Origin: ASMP01 sp041484115
Lineage (GTDB): Archaea; Nanobdellota; Nanobdellia; Pacearchaeales; GW2011-AR1
DNA: 33,066 nucleotides
Direction of reading: 5' to 3'
NCBI GenBank assembly: GCA_041484115.1
Contig: JBGPHA010000002.1
Location: forward strand, 1-33,066
The translations under genes and the position numbers were made by a program. A model generated the notes under the pieces. The model did no database searches and had not been told where the DNA came from. It saw only the letters and a list, made by a program, of their open reading frames with translations. This document shows, piece by piece, positions 1-7,468 of this stretch (position 1 is the stretch's first letter; each line of letters starts with the position of its first letter).

Positions 1-2
1 AT

Positions 3-104
3 AAAGACTCTTACTTGGGTAATGGTTGGGGTAGCTTGTTTGACTTTTCTGGTAGCAATGTTAAATTTTCCTTTCGTGCAAGAATTAATAATGCACGGGA
101 TTAA
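3..104 (+). CDS. C-terminal end of a possible surface/exported protein (partial)
   Basis: The third plus frame is open from the window edge to a TAA at 102-104, giving 33 residues. They are rich in Gly, Ser, Asn, Phe and Arg (for example GNGWGSLFDF and FSFRARI), which looks like the last beta strands of an exported beta-rich protein. The 3' end overlaps the end of the convergent Nudix gene by about 20 bases. The first frame is also open over this stretch, so the reading frame is a judgement based on composition. The family is not recognised. Confidence 0.33.
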   Translation, partial: KDSYLGNGWGSLFDFSGSNVKFSFRARINNARD

Positions 105-558
105 ACCTTAAATTCGTGCAAAGCCGTATAAACAATCTTTCTCTATACCTCTTCAAAAAATCAGGGAACTGAGAATGTGTTGGGGAAGGGATATTTTCAG
201 GAGTAAACCATCCAATTTCATCAAATTTATGAGGTTCCCCATTAGTTACAATTCTTTTGTCAACTAAAACTTTAAAATCAAGGCCTATCCAATGGGTTGG
301 TTTTCCAGCATCTTGTCTATGGACATCTCTATAGCCTAAAAATTCATAGCTTAAAATATCTGTTGTATATTCTTGTAAAATTTCTGTTCTTAATCTTCCT
401 TCAACATTTTCCCCTATTTCAAGCGCTCCTGCACCAATATCCCATCTGCCATGCTCATCTCTTGCGTTTTTTCCTCTCTTTTGCATTAAAAAATTCCCAT
501 TTCCATCATGACAAAAATAGACTAGACTCACTCCAATACAATCTTTCCCTTTAATCAT
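85..558 (-). CDS. Nudix hydrolase
   Basis: A 157-aa single-domain Nudix protein of the MutT/ADP-ribose pyrophosphatase fold, expected to hydrolyse a nucleoside diphosphate linked to another moiety; the substrate cannot be told. The N-terminal part has the family's usual strand pattern and a 'KNARDEHGRWDIGAG' lead-in. The Nudix box begins GALEIGE near residue 43 and continues LRTEILQEYTT. Against the consensus GX5EX7REUXEEXGU, the R of RE is T, the first E of EE is Q and the late G is T; the final glutamate that usually binds metal is kept. Start is ATG at 558, 24-25 nt from a TATA-like box at 579-586. The next gene upstream on this strand (606-1166) ends close behind. The altered box may mean narrowed or weakened catalysis. 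Confidence 0.85.
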   Translation of the reverse strand: MIKGKDCIGVSLVYFCHDGNGNFLMQKRGKNARDEHGRWDIGAGALEIGENVEGRLRTEILQEYTTDILSYEFLGYRDVHRQDAGKPTHWIGLDFKVLVDKRIVTNGEPHKFDEIGWFTPENIPSPTHSQFPDFLKRYRERLFIRLCTNLRFNPVHY

Positions 559-578
559 TTTATTTACAAATTTTAATT

Positions 579-586
579 ATTTATAA
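579..586 (-). promoter_or_regulatory. TATA box for the Nudix gene
   Basis: The sequence TTATAAAT on the minus strand is centred about 24.5 nt before the ATG at 558, which predicts a transcript starting at or next to the start codon. Confidence 0.5.
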
Positions 587-605
587 GAATTATTCTGTTC
601 TAAAG

Positions 606-1166
606 CTATTTTCCCAATCCTTTTTCCAAAGCCCGATACTCATGGAGTTTTCCTAATTTTTTGTACAGTTCGAGAAGTTTTTCCTTGATTTCCATTCTTT
701 CCAACTCAGAAACCCTCATCTCCAGAATCTTTTCATAGAATTTTACCGCCTGGTTTCTTCTTAGCTCGCTTTCACAGGCTTTTGCCTGTTCCTTGTAAAA
801 CATCTTTACAGAGGCATAGATATCTTCTTTTTCCTTGGAATTTGCCTGACCAATGGCTTTTTTCATAGCATTCTCTACTCGGTCAAAAGCCCCTGATTTT
901 ACATAAAGCTCTGCCTCTTTCATGTAATTTTTTATTTTTTCCGTGAAAGCCATTGAAAGCTCTGCAGCGTTGCCATACATCTTTGCACCATCATTTAACA
1001 TTTTTGCTTTTTCATATAAGACAGCAAGTTTGAGAAAAACAAATTTCTTTGTATCCATCGCTATTTGCTCTTTAAGAAATCTGCTCAGGTTGTCTATCTG
1101 AACAAAGTCCCCCTTTCCTTTAAGCTCCTGTTCTATCTCTGTTTTGGTCATGCTTGGATTTAACAT
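606..1166 (-). CDS. TPR-like all-helical protein
   Basis: About 186 aa and entirely helical by appearance, with repeated pairs of amphipathic helices (KLAVLYEKAKMLNDGAKMYG, then EAELYVKSGAFDRVENAM, then ELRRNQAVKFYEKIL) typical of tetratricopeptide or alpha-alpha repeat scaffolds. It has no signal peptide, membrane segment or catalytic motif, so a cytoplasmic protein-binding role is inferred only. The frame could begin at a TTG at 1184. The ATG at 1166 lies 24-25 nt after a TATA box (1187-1194) and is preferred as a leaderless start; a further ATG at 1151 is also possible. It sits between a Nudix hydrolase and a small unknown gene. Specific function unknown. Confidence 0.7.
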   Translation of the reverse strand: MLNPSMTKTEIEQELKGKGDFVQIDNLSRFLKEQIAMDTKKFVFLKLAVLYEKAKMLNDGAKMYGNAAELSMAFTEKIKNYMKEAELYVKSGAFDRVENAMKKAIGQANSKEKEDIYASVKMFYKEQAKACESELRRNQAVKFYEKILEMRVSELERMEIKEKLLELYKKLGKLHEYRALEKGLGK

Positions 1167-1186
1167 ATAGAATATAATCAGCAAGA

Positions 1187-1194
1187 GTATTTAA
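1187..1194 (-). promoter_or_regulatory. TATA box deciding the start of the TPR-like gene
   Basis: Minus-strand TTAAATAC is centred about 24.5 nt before the ATG at 1166. It lies too close to the TTG at 1184 for that codon to be on the mRNA. Confidence 0.55.
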
Positions 1195-1197
1195 GAA

Positions 1198-1509
1198 TTA
1201 TTGTGAAATTATTCTTGAGATATCTACTGGAGAAAGAGCGTCCATAAATTCATGTTCAAGCATAGCATTCTCGAGATTTTTTCTAGAATCAAGTTTCTCT
1301 CCACCTAAGCTAGCAAAAAATTCCATCATACTCATAGGAAGAGCTGCATTTCTAGTTATTTCTAAATAGATCAAATAGTTATCTGGATCTGCTATTTCAT
1401 ATCTTGTACTTGATGATTCTGAAGAAAAAGATTCTTTTAAGTAATTTTCTAGCTCATCACATCTATCTCTAGGAAAAACATAATAATTTGTGTAAATTTC
1501 AGGAGCCAT
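1198..1509 (-). CDS. Hypothetical protein, 103 aa
   Basis: Not recognised. The protein is small, acidic and soluble, without Cys pairs, membrane segments or a nuclease motif beyond single residues. It begins MAPEIYTNYYVFPRDRCDEL, has a Ser-rich stretch near residues 27-35, and then a strand-helix pattern (NYLIYLEITRN and SMMEFFASLGG) suggesting a small alpha/beta domain. The start is ATG at 1509. A TATA-like TTTTTAAA lies about 30 nt upstream, so it is probably a single-gene transcript. It is placed between tuf and the TPR-like gene. No function is assigned. Confidence 0.55.
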   Translation of the reverse strand: MAPEIYTNYYVFPRDRCDELENYLKESFSSESSSTRYEIADPDNYLIYLEITRNAALPMSMMEFFASLGGEKLDSRKNLENAMLEHEFMDALSPVDISRIISQ

Positions 1510-1605
1510 TTTCTATACTAAAGAAATTTTGAGGGTTTAAAAAGTTAATTACAATTCAGAAGCAATTTCCCTCATTTTTATAGAATAAAACGATAAAAAA
1601 GAATT

Positions 1606-2892
1606 TTAACTCTTTTTCTTAACAATCTCATTGCAGATTCCTGCTGCGACTGTTGAACCAGCATCCCTTACTGCAAATCTGCTCATGTAAGGATTCTCTT
1701 TCTGAGTTTCTAGGCAGAGATTTCCCTGGGGTTTTATTCTTACCCTTGCAGAATCCCCGTTTTTCAAAAAATCAGGATTTTTCTTTATAACTTCTCCACT
1801 TCTTGGGTCTATTTGCTCAATCAATTCTATAAATTGGCAAGGAACTTGTGCAGTGTGAACATGGAAAACAGGGGTATAACCCTTAGCCAAAACTGTTGGG
1901 TGATTTATGACTGTTATTGTTGCAATGAACTCTTCAACAACATGTGAAGGTCTTGCAGCCTCGCAAATTACATCGCCACGTGCTATGTCTTTCTTTCCAA
2001 CACCTCTTACATTGATTCCTACATTATCTCCTGCAATTGCTTCGGGAAGAGTTTCATGATGCATCTCTATTGTTTTGACTTCTCCTTCAACACCTTTCCC
2101 TGTTCTTCCGGGAAGGACTATTACTTTTTGTCCGACTTTCATTATTCCTGTTTCTATTTTTCCAACAGGAACAGTTCCAATCCCTGTAATTTCATAAACA
2201 TCCTGAACAGGCATTCTCATAGGCAAGTTTGTTGGAAGCTGAGGCTGAGGGAAAGAATCAAACTGCTCTAGGATTGTTGGTCCTTTGTACCATGGCATGT
2301 TTGTAGATTTCTTTGCAACATTATCTCCCTTTAATCCTGAACATGCGATGAAAGGGGTTGTCTCTGGATTTATTCCAACACCATGAAGTAATTTTCCAAC
2401 TTCTTCCTTTACTTTGTTGAACTTGTCTTCCTTATATTCTACAGCATCCATCTTGTTTATAGCTACTGCAACATTCTTTACTCCCATTGTCCTCAAAAGC
2501 CAGAGGTGCTCTGTAGTCTGTGGCTGAACTCCTGCAGGAGCAGCAATTACAAGGAAAGCGCTGTCTGCTTGGGAGGCACCAGTAATCATGTTCTTGACGA
2601 AGTCCCTGTGACCTGGAGCATCAATTATTGTGATCTGGAATTTCTGTGTAAGAATTTTTCTATAGGCAAGATCAATTGTCACTCCTCTTTCTCTTTCCTC
2701 TTTGATTTTGTCCATTACATAGGCGAATTCAAAACCAATTTTTCCGTGTTTCTCAGCTTCCTGTCTGAGTTTTGTCATTTCCTGCTCAGAAACAAGACCT
2801 GTATCGAAAAGAAGTCTTCCTACTACGGTCGATTTTCCAGCATCGACGTGTCCGACGAAGACCACATTCATATTTGGTTTTTCTTTAGCCAT
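1606..2892 (-). CDS. tuf: Translation elongation factor EF-1A (aEF1A)
   Basis: GTPase that delivers aminoacyl-tRNA to the ribosomal A site. The 428-aa length is normal for archaeal EF-1A. The G-domain motifs are intact: GHVDAGKST at 14-22, DAPGH at 91-95 and NKMD at 146-149, with the G2 threonine in GVTIDLAYRK. Domains II and III follow (VYEITGIGTVPVGKIETG; PVFHVHTAQVPC). In many archaea rps10 follows tuf directly; here the next gene downstream is a 103-aa unknown, so that linkage is broken. There is no strong Shine-Dalgarno before the ATG at 2892. A TATA-like box near 2950-2957 would leave a leader of roughly 36 nt that contains a 9-bp hairpin (2902-2923), which may affect expression. Confidence 0.98.
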   Translation of the reverse strand: MAKEKPNMNVVFVGHVDAGKSTVVGRLLFDTGLVSEQEMTKLRQEAEKHGKIGFEFAYVMDKIKEERERGVTIDLAYRKILTQKFQITIIDAPGHRDFVKNMITGASQADSAFLVIAAPAGVQPQTTEHLWLLRTMGVKNVAVAINKMDAVEYKEDKFNKVKEEVGKLLHGVGINPETTPFIACSGLKGDNVAKKSTNMPWYKGPTILEQFDSFPQPQLPTNLPMRMPVQDVYEITGIGTVPVGKIETGIMKVGQKVIVLPGRTGKGVEGEVKTIEMHHETLPEAIAGDNVGINVRGVGKKDIARGDVICEAARPSHVVEEFIATITVINHPTVLAKGYTPVFHVHTAQVPCQFIELIEQIDPRSGEVIKKNPDFLKNGDSARVRIKPQGNLCLETQKENPYMSRFAVRDAGSTVAAGICNEIVKKKS

Positions 2893-2901
2893 TTTTGTTT
2901 G

Positions 2902-2923
2902 AAAATTTTCGTTAGAAAATTTT
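2902..2923 (-). promoter_or_regulatory. Inverted repeat in the EF-1A leader
   Basis: A perfect 9-bp inverted repeat (AAAATTTTC, GTTA loop on the plus strand, GAAAATTTT) lies 10-31 nt upstream of the tuf ATG. In RNA it would form a weak A/U-rich hairpin in the leader. Each arm also contains the palindrome AAAATTTT, so it could instead be a tandem DNA site. The function is inferred, not shown. Confidence 0.4.
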
Positions 2924-2963
2924 AGTACTTATGTAAAAAAATTTACATTTAAAAATGTTTTGG

Positions 2964-3524
2964 TTAAGAATGTCCTTTCTTTTGAAATTTTTTAACTAAA
3001 AAAATACTCAAATCACTGATAAAATAACCGAGAATAAGTCCTGCTATCACATCACTCAAATAATGCATTCCAAGATAAACTCTGGAGAACATTACTAAAA
3101 CTGTTATTGCTATCCAGAAATATAAAAATATCCTGTTAAATTCAAAAAATTTAATCATAGAAGCTGTTGCTGTCGCATGCCCGCTTGGAAAACTCCTGTT
3201 TATGCCTGTTTCACCCAGGTTAGGATAATCAAATTTTGTGAAAGGTCGTGGCCTGGCAATTACTACTTTGACAAACTCGGTTATTCCAAGGAAAAGAACA
3301 ACCGTTAGCAATAATGGAAGAATCTTATTTTTTTGCTTAAAGACAAGTAAAATTATCAGTACGAATGCAAAAAATATGTAAAACTCTATGTTATGGATGA
3401 ATATTGCCAAACCATCAAAAAATGGCAATTTGTTATTCACAAAAAAATTCGCTATGCTCTTATCAAGGAAAAATGAAATTATTAAAAGAAATATTCCGAC
3501 GAGATAATAATGAATCCTCTTCAT
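2964..3524 (-). CDS. PAP2-family membrane phosphatase
   Basis: A 186-aa integral membrane protein with about five to six hydrophobic segments and a complete PAP2 acid-phosphatase signature. The signature is K86 to RPRP (91-94), SFPSGH (111-116) and SR (147-148) with H154 in GMHYLSD. Proteins of this type remove phosphate from lipid phosphates such as polyprenyl diphosphate or phosphatidylglycerophosphate. Recycling of the polyprenyl carrier used in glycosylation is a plausible role, but the substrate cannot be read from the sequence. The ATG at 3524 is 24-25 nt from a TATA box at 3545-3552, so the transcript is probably leaderless and separate from EF-2 upstream. Confidence 0.92.
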   Translation of the reverse strand: MKRIHYYLVGIFLLIISFFLDKSIANFFVNNKLPFFDGLAIFIHNIEFYIFFAFVLIILLVFKQKNKILPLLLTVVLFLGITEFVKVVIARPRPFTKFDYPNLGETGINRSFPSGHATATASMIKFFEFNRIFLYFWIAITVLVMFSRVYLGMHYLSDVIAGLILGYFISDLSIFLVKKFQKKGHS

Positions 3525-3544
3525 ATAGCCAAGAATTTCTATTA

Positions 3545-3552
3545 ATTTAAAT
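3545..3552 (-). promoter_or_regulatory. TATA box for the PAP2 gene
   Basis: Minus-strand ATTTAAAT is centred about 24.5 nt before the ATG at 3524. It lies just inside the stop-codon end of the EF-2 gene and its spacer. Confidence 0.5.
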
Positions 3553-3554
3553 AA

Positions 3555-5744
3555 CTACTGATTTTCTGATAAACCTTTCCTGCTTCTTATATTTCTTATA
3601 ATATCTTGCTGAAGACTTGCAGGAACTTTCTCGAAACTCTGGTCTTTCAGGGAGCTTGTTCCTCTTCCTTCTGTTGCACTTCTTAAATCAGAACTCCATC
3701 CAATCATTTCTGCAACAGGAAGCTTTGCTTCCATCTCTGCCTGTCCATCTTCGTGTTTTACCTCGAGCATCTGCCCTCTCTTGCTATTAACGAGTTTTGT
3801 AACAGCGCTGAGGAATTTATCAGGCATTTCAATAACATGGATTTGCAATGGTTCGAGAAGATAGGAATTTCCTTTTTTCATAGCTTCTGTAATAGATTCT
3901 CTGACAGCAGGATAAACCTGAGCAGGACCACGATGGATTGCATCTTCGTGAAGCTTTATGTCCGCGAGTGAGACTTTCATTTTCATGCAGGGTTCACGGG
4001 CCATCGGCCCTTGATCAACTACCATCTCGAAAGCATCCAAGACCATTTCAATGACTTCTCCTATATGGACTTCTCCTCTTGTTTCATCCATAAATACGTT
4101 TCCTTTGTAAATATCTCTGACATTTCTTATAGAATCACCTGACCATCCGAGCTTTGAAAGAACGGTGAATAATTCATCGCTTTTTTTCTTTATTCTTCCC
4201 TCACGCAATTCTCCAGATTTTATTGCAGCATAAATATTGTCTTCCAATGGTTGCACACTTATGAAAAAGCTGTTGTGCTTGTTTGGACTTCTTCCTTCAA
4301 CAGCTGGAGATTCTTTTCCTATTGTTTCTCTGTAAACTATTATAGGTTCAGAAGTTTTAACATCGAGTCCTTTCTCTGTCTTTATTCTGTTTTCAATTAT
4401 CTCAAGGTGTAATTCACCCATTCCTGAGATAAGGGATTCGCCAGTTTGCTCGTTAATCTCTATTTTTATAGAAGGATCTTCTTTAGCAACTTTTTTCAGA
4501 ATTTCCACTAGTTTAGGAAGATCAGCTGTTTTCTTTACTTCAATCGCTTTTGTTATTACCGGCTCAAATATGTGCTTGAGTTCTTCAAAAGGTGTTTCAG
4601 GAGCAAGCGTTATAGTTTCTCCTGCTTCACCAGTTACCCCCGATATTGCGAGAACATTTCCAGGACCAATCTCTTCTATCTGCTCTGGCCTCACTCCGTT
4701 ATAAATGAACAACTGTTGTATTTTCTGTTTTTTCTTTGCTAGATTAAGATAAACTTCTGTCCCTGTTTTTAATGTTCCCGAGAATAATCTTCCCGCAGAA
4801 ATTTCCTTGCTGCTTTTCGGCTCAATTACAATTCTTGTAATAACAAAAGCAACTTTTCCTTCAGGATCGCAAGATATGAGTGCTTTTCCAAGGTCTGAGT
4901 CAATTTCTCCGTGCCAGATTTTTGGAATTCTGTATTTCTGTGCTTCTACAGGACCTGGCAAATGTTTTACTACCATATCTAGAAGAACCTCGTAAAGAGG
5001 AGCATTTTTCCAGACCCATAATTTTTTTTCTTCTTCATTCATTTCGTAAAGCTTGAATATATCTTTGAAGGTGATTCCTTTCTTTTGCATGAAAGGCACA
5101 GATAGCGCCCAATTTTCACGAGCTGATCCAAAAGCAACGCTTCCATCTTTTATATCAACTGCCCATTTTTCTTTAAAATCCTGATCTGCAATCTTTCTTA
5201 TCAGTTCGTTAAATTCATGAAAAATATCTATGAATCTCTGCTGCATTTGTTCTGGAGTTAATTTCAATTCTTTTATCAGTCTGTCAACTTTGTTTATGAA
5301 TAAAACCGGCTTAACTCTTTCTCTAAGAGCCTGTTTTATTACAGTTTCTGTTTGGGGCATTATTCCTTCGACAGCGCAGACAAGGACAATTGTTCCATCG
5401 ATAGCTCTCATAGCTCTTGTAACATTTCCGGAAAAATCGACATGTCCTGGAGTATCAATAAGATTAATCAGATATTCTGCGCCATGAAAGTCGTGAACCA
5501 TAGAAACATTTGCAGCATCGACTGTCATCAATCTTTCCTGCTCATCTAAGTGCTGCCAGGTTGCCATTCCAGCTTCAAGGCTTCCTGCAGATTTTGCAGC
5601 CATGTGACCGGAAGCAGCCAAAAGATTGTCTGTCAATGCAGTTTTTCCATGATGAATATGCGCACTAGTAGCGATATTACGAATATGTTTTTGGTCTTTG
5701 CTGATTCTTTTTATCTTATCGAACTGTGTTTCTTTTTCAGCCAT
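3555..5744 (-). CDS. fusA: Translation elongation factor EF-2
   Basis: GTPase that drives ribosomal translocation. The 729-aa length is typical for archaeal aEF2. The G-domain motifs are AHIHHGKT at 28-35, DTPGH at 97-101 and NKVD at 151-154. The C-terminal domain IV motif DAIHRGPAQ is intact, with H604 at the position normally modified to diphthamide. This is worth noting because some archaeal lineages have lost the modification; no dph gene lies in this window. The ATG at 5744 follows a TATA box near 5776-5783, leaving a leader of about 10 nt. The upstream 74-aa gene and rps7 have their own arrangement, so EF-2 seems to be transcribed alone although it sits in the usual rps12-rps7-EF2 order. 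Confidence 0.98.
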   Translation of the reverse strand: MAEKETQFDKIKRISKDQKHIRNIATSAHIHHGKTALTDNLLAASGHMAAKSAGSLEAGMATWQHLDEQERLMTVDAANVSMVHDFHGAEYLINLIDTPGHVDFSGNVTRAMRAIDGTIVLVCAVEGIMPQTETVIKQALRERVKPVLFINKVDRLIKELKLTPEQMQQRFIDIFHEFNELIRKIADQDFKEKWAVDIKDGSVAFGSARENWALSVPFMQKKGITFKDIFKLYEMNEEEKKLWVWKNAPLYEVLLDMVVKHLPGPVEAQKYRIPKIWHGEIDSDLGKALISCDPEGKVAFVITRIVIEPKSSKEISAGRLFSGTLKTGTEVYLNLAKKKQKIQQLFIYNGVRPEQIEEIGPGNVLAISGVTGEAGETITLAPETPFEELKHIFEPVITKAIEVKKTADLPKLVEILKKVAKEDPSIKIEINEQTGESLISGMGELHLEIIENRIKTEKGLDVKTSEPIIVYRETIGKESPAVEGRSPNKHNSFFISVQPLEDNIYAAIKSGELREGRIKKKSDELFTVLSKLGWSGDSIRNVRDIYKGNVFMDETRGEVHIGEVIEMVLDAFEMVVDQGPMAREPCMKMKVSLADIKLHEDAIHRGPAQVYPAVRESITEAMKKGNSYLLEPLQIHVIEMPDKFLSAVTKLVNSKRGQMLEVKHEDGQAEMEAKLPVAEMIGWSSDLRSATEGRGTSSLKDQSFEKVPASLQQDIIRNIRSRKGLSENQ

Positions 5745-5775
5745 TTTATAGAATATTACATCAAGAAAAAAATTG

Positions 5776-5783
5776 TTTTTAAA
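5776..5783 (-). promoter_or_regulatory. TATA box for EF-2
   Basis: Minus-strand TTTAAAAA is centred about 35 nt before the EF-2 ATG. The predicted transcript therefore has a short leader of about 10 nt, unlike the leaderless neighbours. Confidence 0.45.
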
Positions 5784-5798
5784 TATTTGGTAGAAAAA

Positions 5799-6023
5799 TT
5801 AAAGTCCGCCTTCAAGTCTTTTTCTAAGGTTAATAGTCCTAGGATCTACTCTTAATCTTTCCATAACTTTGTTTGGGACTTGATCATACAAACATTCGAA
5901 GAGCTCAGCCAATCCGTCTGCAGCTTGTCTGAGATTATAATTCTCACTTGCCCTTGCAATAAATTTTATCTCTTTATATGCTCCTAGATGATTAGGCAAC
6001 TCAATTTCTATGTTTCTTTTCAT
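5799..6023 (-). CDS. Hypothetical protein, 74 aa, between rps7 and EF-2
   Basis: Not recognised. A small charged protein starting MKRNIEIELP, with a beta strand (KEIKFIARAS) followed by two helices (LRQAADGLAELFECLYDQV, then NKVMERLRV) and a basic tail (TINLRKRLEGG). It carries one cysteine and no metal site. A strand followed by helices is compatible with a small nucleic-acid or protein-binding domain, but this is inference. The ATG at 6023 is exactly spaced (25.5 nt) from a strong TATA box at 6045-6052, which supports a real, separately expressed gene. Its position inside the conserved rps7-EF2 interval suggests a translation-linked role. Confidence 0.65.
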   Translation of the reverse strand: MKRNIEIELPNHLGAYKEIKFIARASENYNLRQAADGLAELFECLYDQVPNKVMERLRVDPRTINLRKRLEGGL

Positions 6024-6044
6024 AAAAATTGAATTGAATCTATA

Positions 6045-6052
6045 TTTATAAA
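6045..6052 (-). promoter_or_regulatory. TATA box for the 74-aa gene
   Basis: The palindromic TTTATAAA is centred 25.5 nt before the ATG at 6023, so a leaderless transcript is predicted. Confidence 0.6.
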
Positions 6053-6068
6053 AATTATTGTGCTAAAA

Positions 6069-6680
6069 TTAACGAGCAGAATCTGCCTGTTTTTCTGACT
6101 CTATCTTCTTCCTTACTGCAAAACTTTCCCCGTTTTCTTCAGAAGCAAGAACTATTTCCTCTGCGAGAGCTTGCGAAATGCTTTTCTTTTTGTTGAATGC
6201 TTTATCTGAAGCTCCATGAACCAAATGCTTGACGGCAAGGTTCACTCGCCTCATAGGAGAGACATCGACTGCTTGGGGGTACCTTGCGCCACCATATTCT
6301 ATTACTGTTACCTCATCTCTCGGCGCTGACTTTTCAACTGCTTTCAAAAAAACAATTACAGGATTTTTCCCCGTCTTTTTTTCTATCATCTTGAAAGATT
6401 CTAAAACAATCAGAGCATTTCTTGAATATTTTCCTGTCGAAGTCCCCAAAATTATCTTGTGCTTTTTTCCCCTGTGTCCTGAAACACCAAGTCTGTTGAT
6501 GAGCCTTTCTACGAGATTTACTTTTGCCTGCCCAAATTTCTGGACATTTCTTCCATGGCTCTTTAAAATTAGCTTAGGTTTAAGGCTTATCACGTTTTTT
6601 AGACCAGGATCTTCTATGTTTATATTTTCCAGATCATACAGATCAAAAATCTTGAATTTAATGGGCTCTTTTTCTTCCAT
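6069..6680 (-). CDS. rps7: Small-subunit ribosomal protein S7
   Basis: Binds the 3' major domain of 16S rRNA and nucleates assembly of the small-subunit head. It is recognised by KFGQAKVNLVERLINRLG, GRNVQKFG, the beta-hairpin region YGGARYPQAVDVSPMRRVNLAVKHL, and the C-terminal KSISQALAEEIVLAS. The frame has ATG codons at 6698, 6686 and 6680. A GGGAGG Shine-Dalgarno at 6691-6696 lies inside the longest version and is spaced 10 nt from the ATG at 6680 and 4 nt from 6686, so a start at 6680 (about 203 aa) is preferred. The gene overlaps the end of the unknown 102-aa gene and belongs to the rps12 transcript. Confidence 0.95.
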   Translation of the reverse strand: MEEKEPIKFKIFDLYDLENINIEDPGLKNVISLKPKLILKSHGRNVQKFGQAKVNLVERLINRLGVSGHRGKKHKIILGTSTGKYSRNALIVLESFKMIEKKTGKNPVIVFLKAVEKSAPRDEVTVIEYGGARYPQAVDVSPMRRVNLAVKHLVHGASDKAFNKKKSISQALAEEIVLASEENGESFAVRKKIESEKQADSAR

Positions 6681-6966
6681 TTCCATTTTGCCTCCCATTT
6701 CTTCTTGTCATTATTACTTCCCCATCACAAACAACTGATACAGAAAGTCCGCCTCTTCCATATAATCTTTCTACGAGATGGCCAACCTGTTCTTTTGTCA
6801 TCATACCTTTGATTCTGGAAGAAGGGGTATATGGTAATCCAAATACCTCTTTTATTTCCCTTCCATTAGCTGAACTGAGTTGCTTAACATCCAAATTTTG
6901 TGGGACATATTTAAACACTCTAGATTCACTAAACAATCCCTGATTAACATAAAAAGAATATTGCAT
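6658..6966 (-). CDS. Unknown 102-aa protein between rps12 and rps7
   Basis: Not recognised. It starts at ATG 6966, two bases after the rps12 stop, and its last 23-41 bases overlap rps7, so the three are almost certainly cotranscribed. The N-terminal part looks like a small alpha/beta fold (MQYSFYVNQGLF and RVFKYVPQNLDVKQL). The middle has a Gly/Lys-rich region with a helix (MTKEQVGHLVERLYGRGG) and a strand (LSVSVVCDGEVIM). The C-terminus is a basic, Asn/Gly/Arg-rich tail of about 15 residues that would suit RNA binding. rps12 and rps7 are usually adjacent in bacteria and archaea, so a gene wedged between them is unusual. A ribosome-related role is inferred from position only. Confidence 0.6.
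   Translation of the reverse strand: MQYSFYVNQGLFSESRVFKYVPQNLDVKQLSSANGREIKEVFGLPYTPSSRIKGMMTKEQVGHLVERLYGRGGLSVSVVCDGEVIMTRRNGRQNGNGRKRAH
6691..6696 (-). promoter_or_regulatory. Shine-Dalgarno site for rps7
   Basis: Minus-strand GGGAGG lies 10 nt before the ATG at 6680 and 4 nt before the ATG at 6686. It argues against the upstream ATG at 6698, which it follows. Confidence 0.6.
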
Positions 6967-6968
6967 TT

Positions 6969-7391
6969 TTATCTTCTACCTTTCTCCAATTTTCCAAGCC
7001 ACAGTAAATGCAGCGGCTGATCATTTACTTGTATAACCTGAAATCTTACACCTGGAATATCCCCCTTTGTTCTTCCCTGCTTTCCTCCGATTCTTTCAAT
7101 AAGGACCTCATCGTGTTCATCTATGAATTTTTGTGCCAGGTTTCCTGGGATAAAAGCAGTGACAATTTTTGAGTTCTTTTTCAATTGAACCTTGCAGCAT
7201 TTTCTCATGGCAGAGTTCGGCTGCTTCGCCTCTTTCTGAATTTTCTGAAGGACAATACCTTTTGCCTGGCTCGCTCCCTCGAGGGGATCTGCTTTGGCAT
7301 ACAGATTCAGAGTTTTCACTTTATATTTCCTATCTTTCCATCTGAATTTTTTTCTATTTTTCTTAAATTTTAATGCGTTTTTCAATCCCAT
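6969..7391 (-). CDS. rps12: Small-subunit ribosomal protein S12 (uS12)
   Basis: Decoding-centre ribosomal protein. The 140-aa length is normal for archaeal/eukaryal-type uS12. The signature PNSAMRK is at 58-64, followed by the core VTAFIPGN, FIDEHDEVLIERIGG and the loop near GDIPGVRFQVIQVN. It has the archaeal basic N-terminal extension (FKKNRKKFRWKDRKYK). The ATG at 7391 lies 26 nt from a TATA box at 7413-7422, so the rps12, unknown gene and rps7 transcript probably starts here, leaderless. The promoter is separate from the upstream nusA-like gene because two plus-strand genes intervene, which differs from the common continuous RNAP-nusA-rps12 operon. Confidence 0.97.
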   Translation of the reverse strand: MGLKNALKFKKNRKKFRWKDRKYKVKTLNLYAKADPLEGASQAKGIVLQKIQKEAKQPNSAMRKCCKVQLKKNSKIVTAFIPGNLAQKFIDEHDEVLIERIGGKQGRTKGDIPGVRFQVIQVNDQPLHLLWLGKLEKGRR

Positions 7392-7412
7392 AATAATAGA
7401 ATTAGAAAATGG

Positions 7413-7422
7413 TTTTTAAATG
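7413..7422 (-). promoter_or_regulatory. TATA box for the rps12 transcript
   Basis: Minus-strand CATTTAAAAA is centred about 26 nt before the rps12 ATG. It also overlaps an ATG at 7420 of the plus-strand membrane-protein frame, which is a reason to start that gene further downstream. Confidence 0.55.
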
Positions 7423-7460
7423 TTTTCAGAAGACAATTTAGGAATATACTATCATAATAT

Positions 7461-7468
7461 TATTAAAT
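7461..7468 (+). promoter_or_regulatory. TATA box for the small membrane protein
   Basis: TATTAAAT is centred about 24.5 nt before the ATG at 7489, which supports that start over the ATG at 7420. Confidence 0.5.

Noticed and set aside
1..108. First-frame hydrophobic open stretch at the window start
   Set aside because: It is open by chance over 36 codons; the third frame looks more like a natural beta-rich protein end. Neither is certain.
5550..5855. Plus-strand 101-codon frame opposite the EF-2 start
   Set aside because: It is the complement of EF-2 coding sequence and its promoter, with Ser/Phe/Cys-rich shadow composition.
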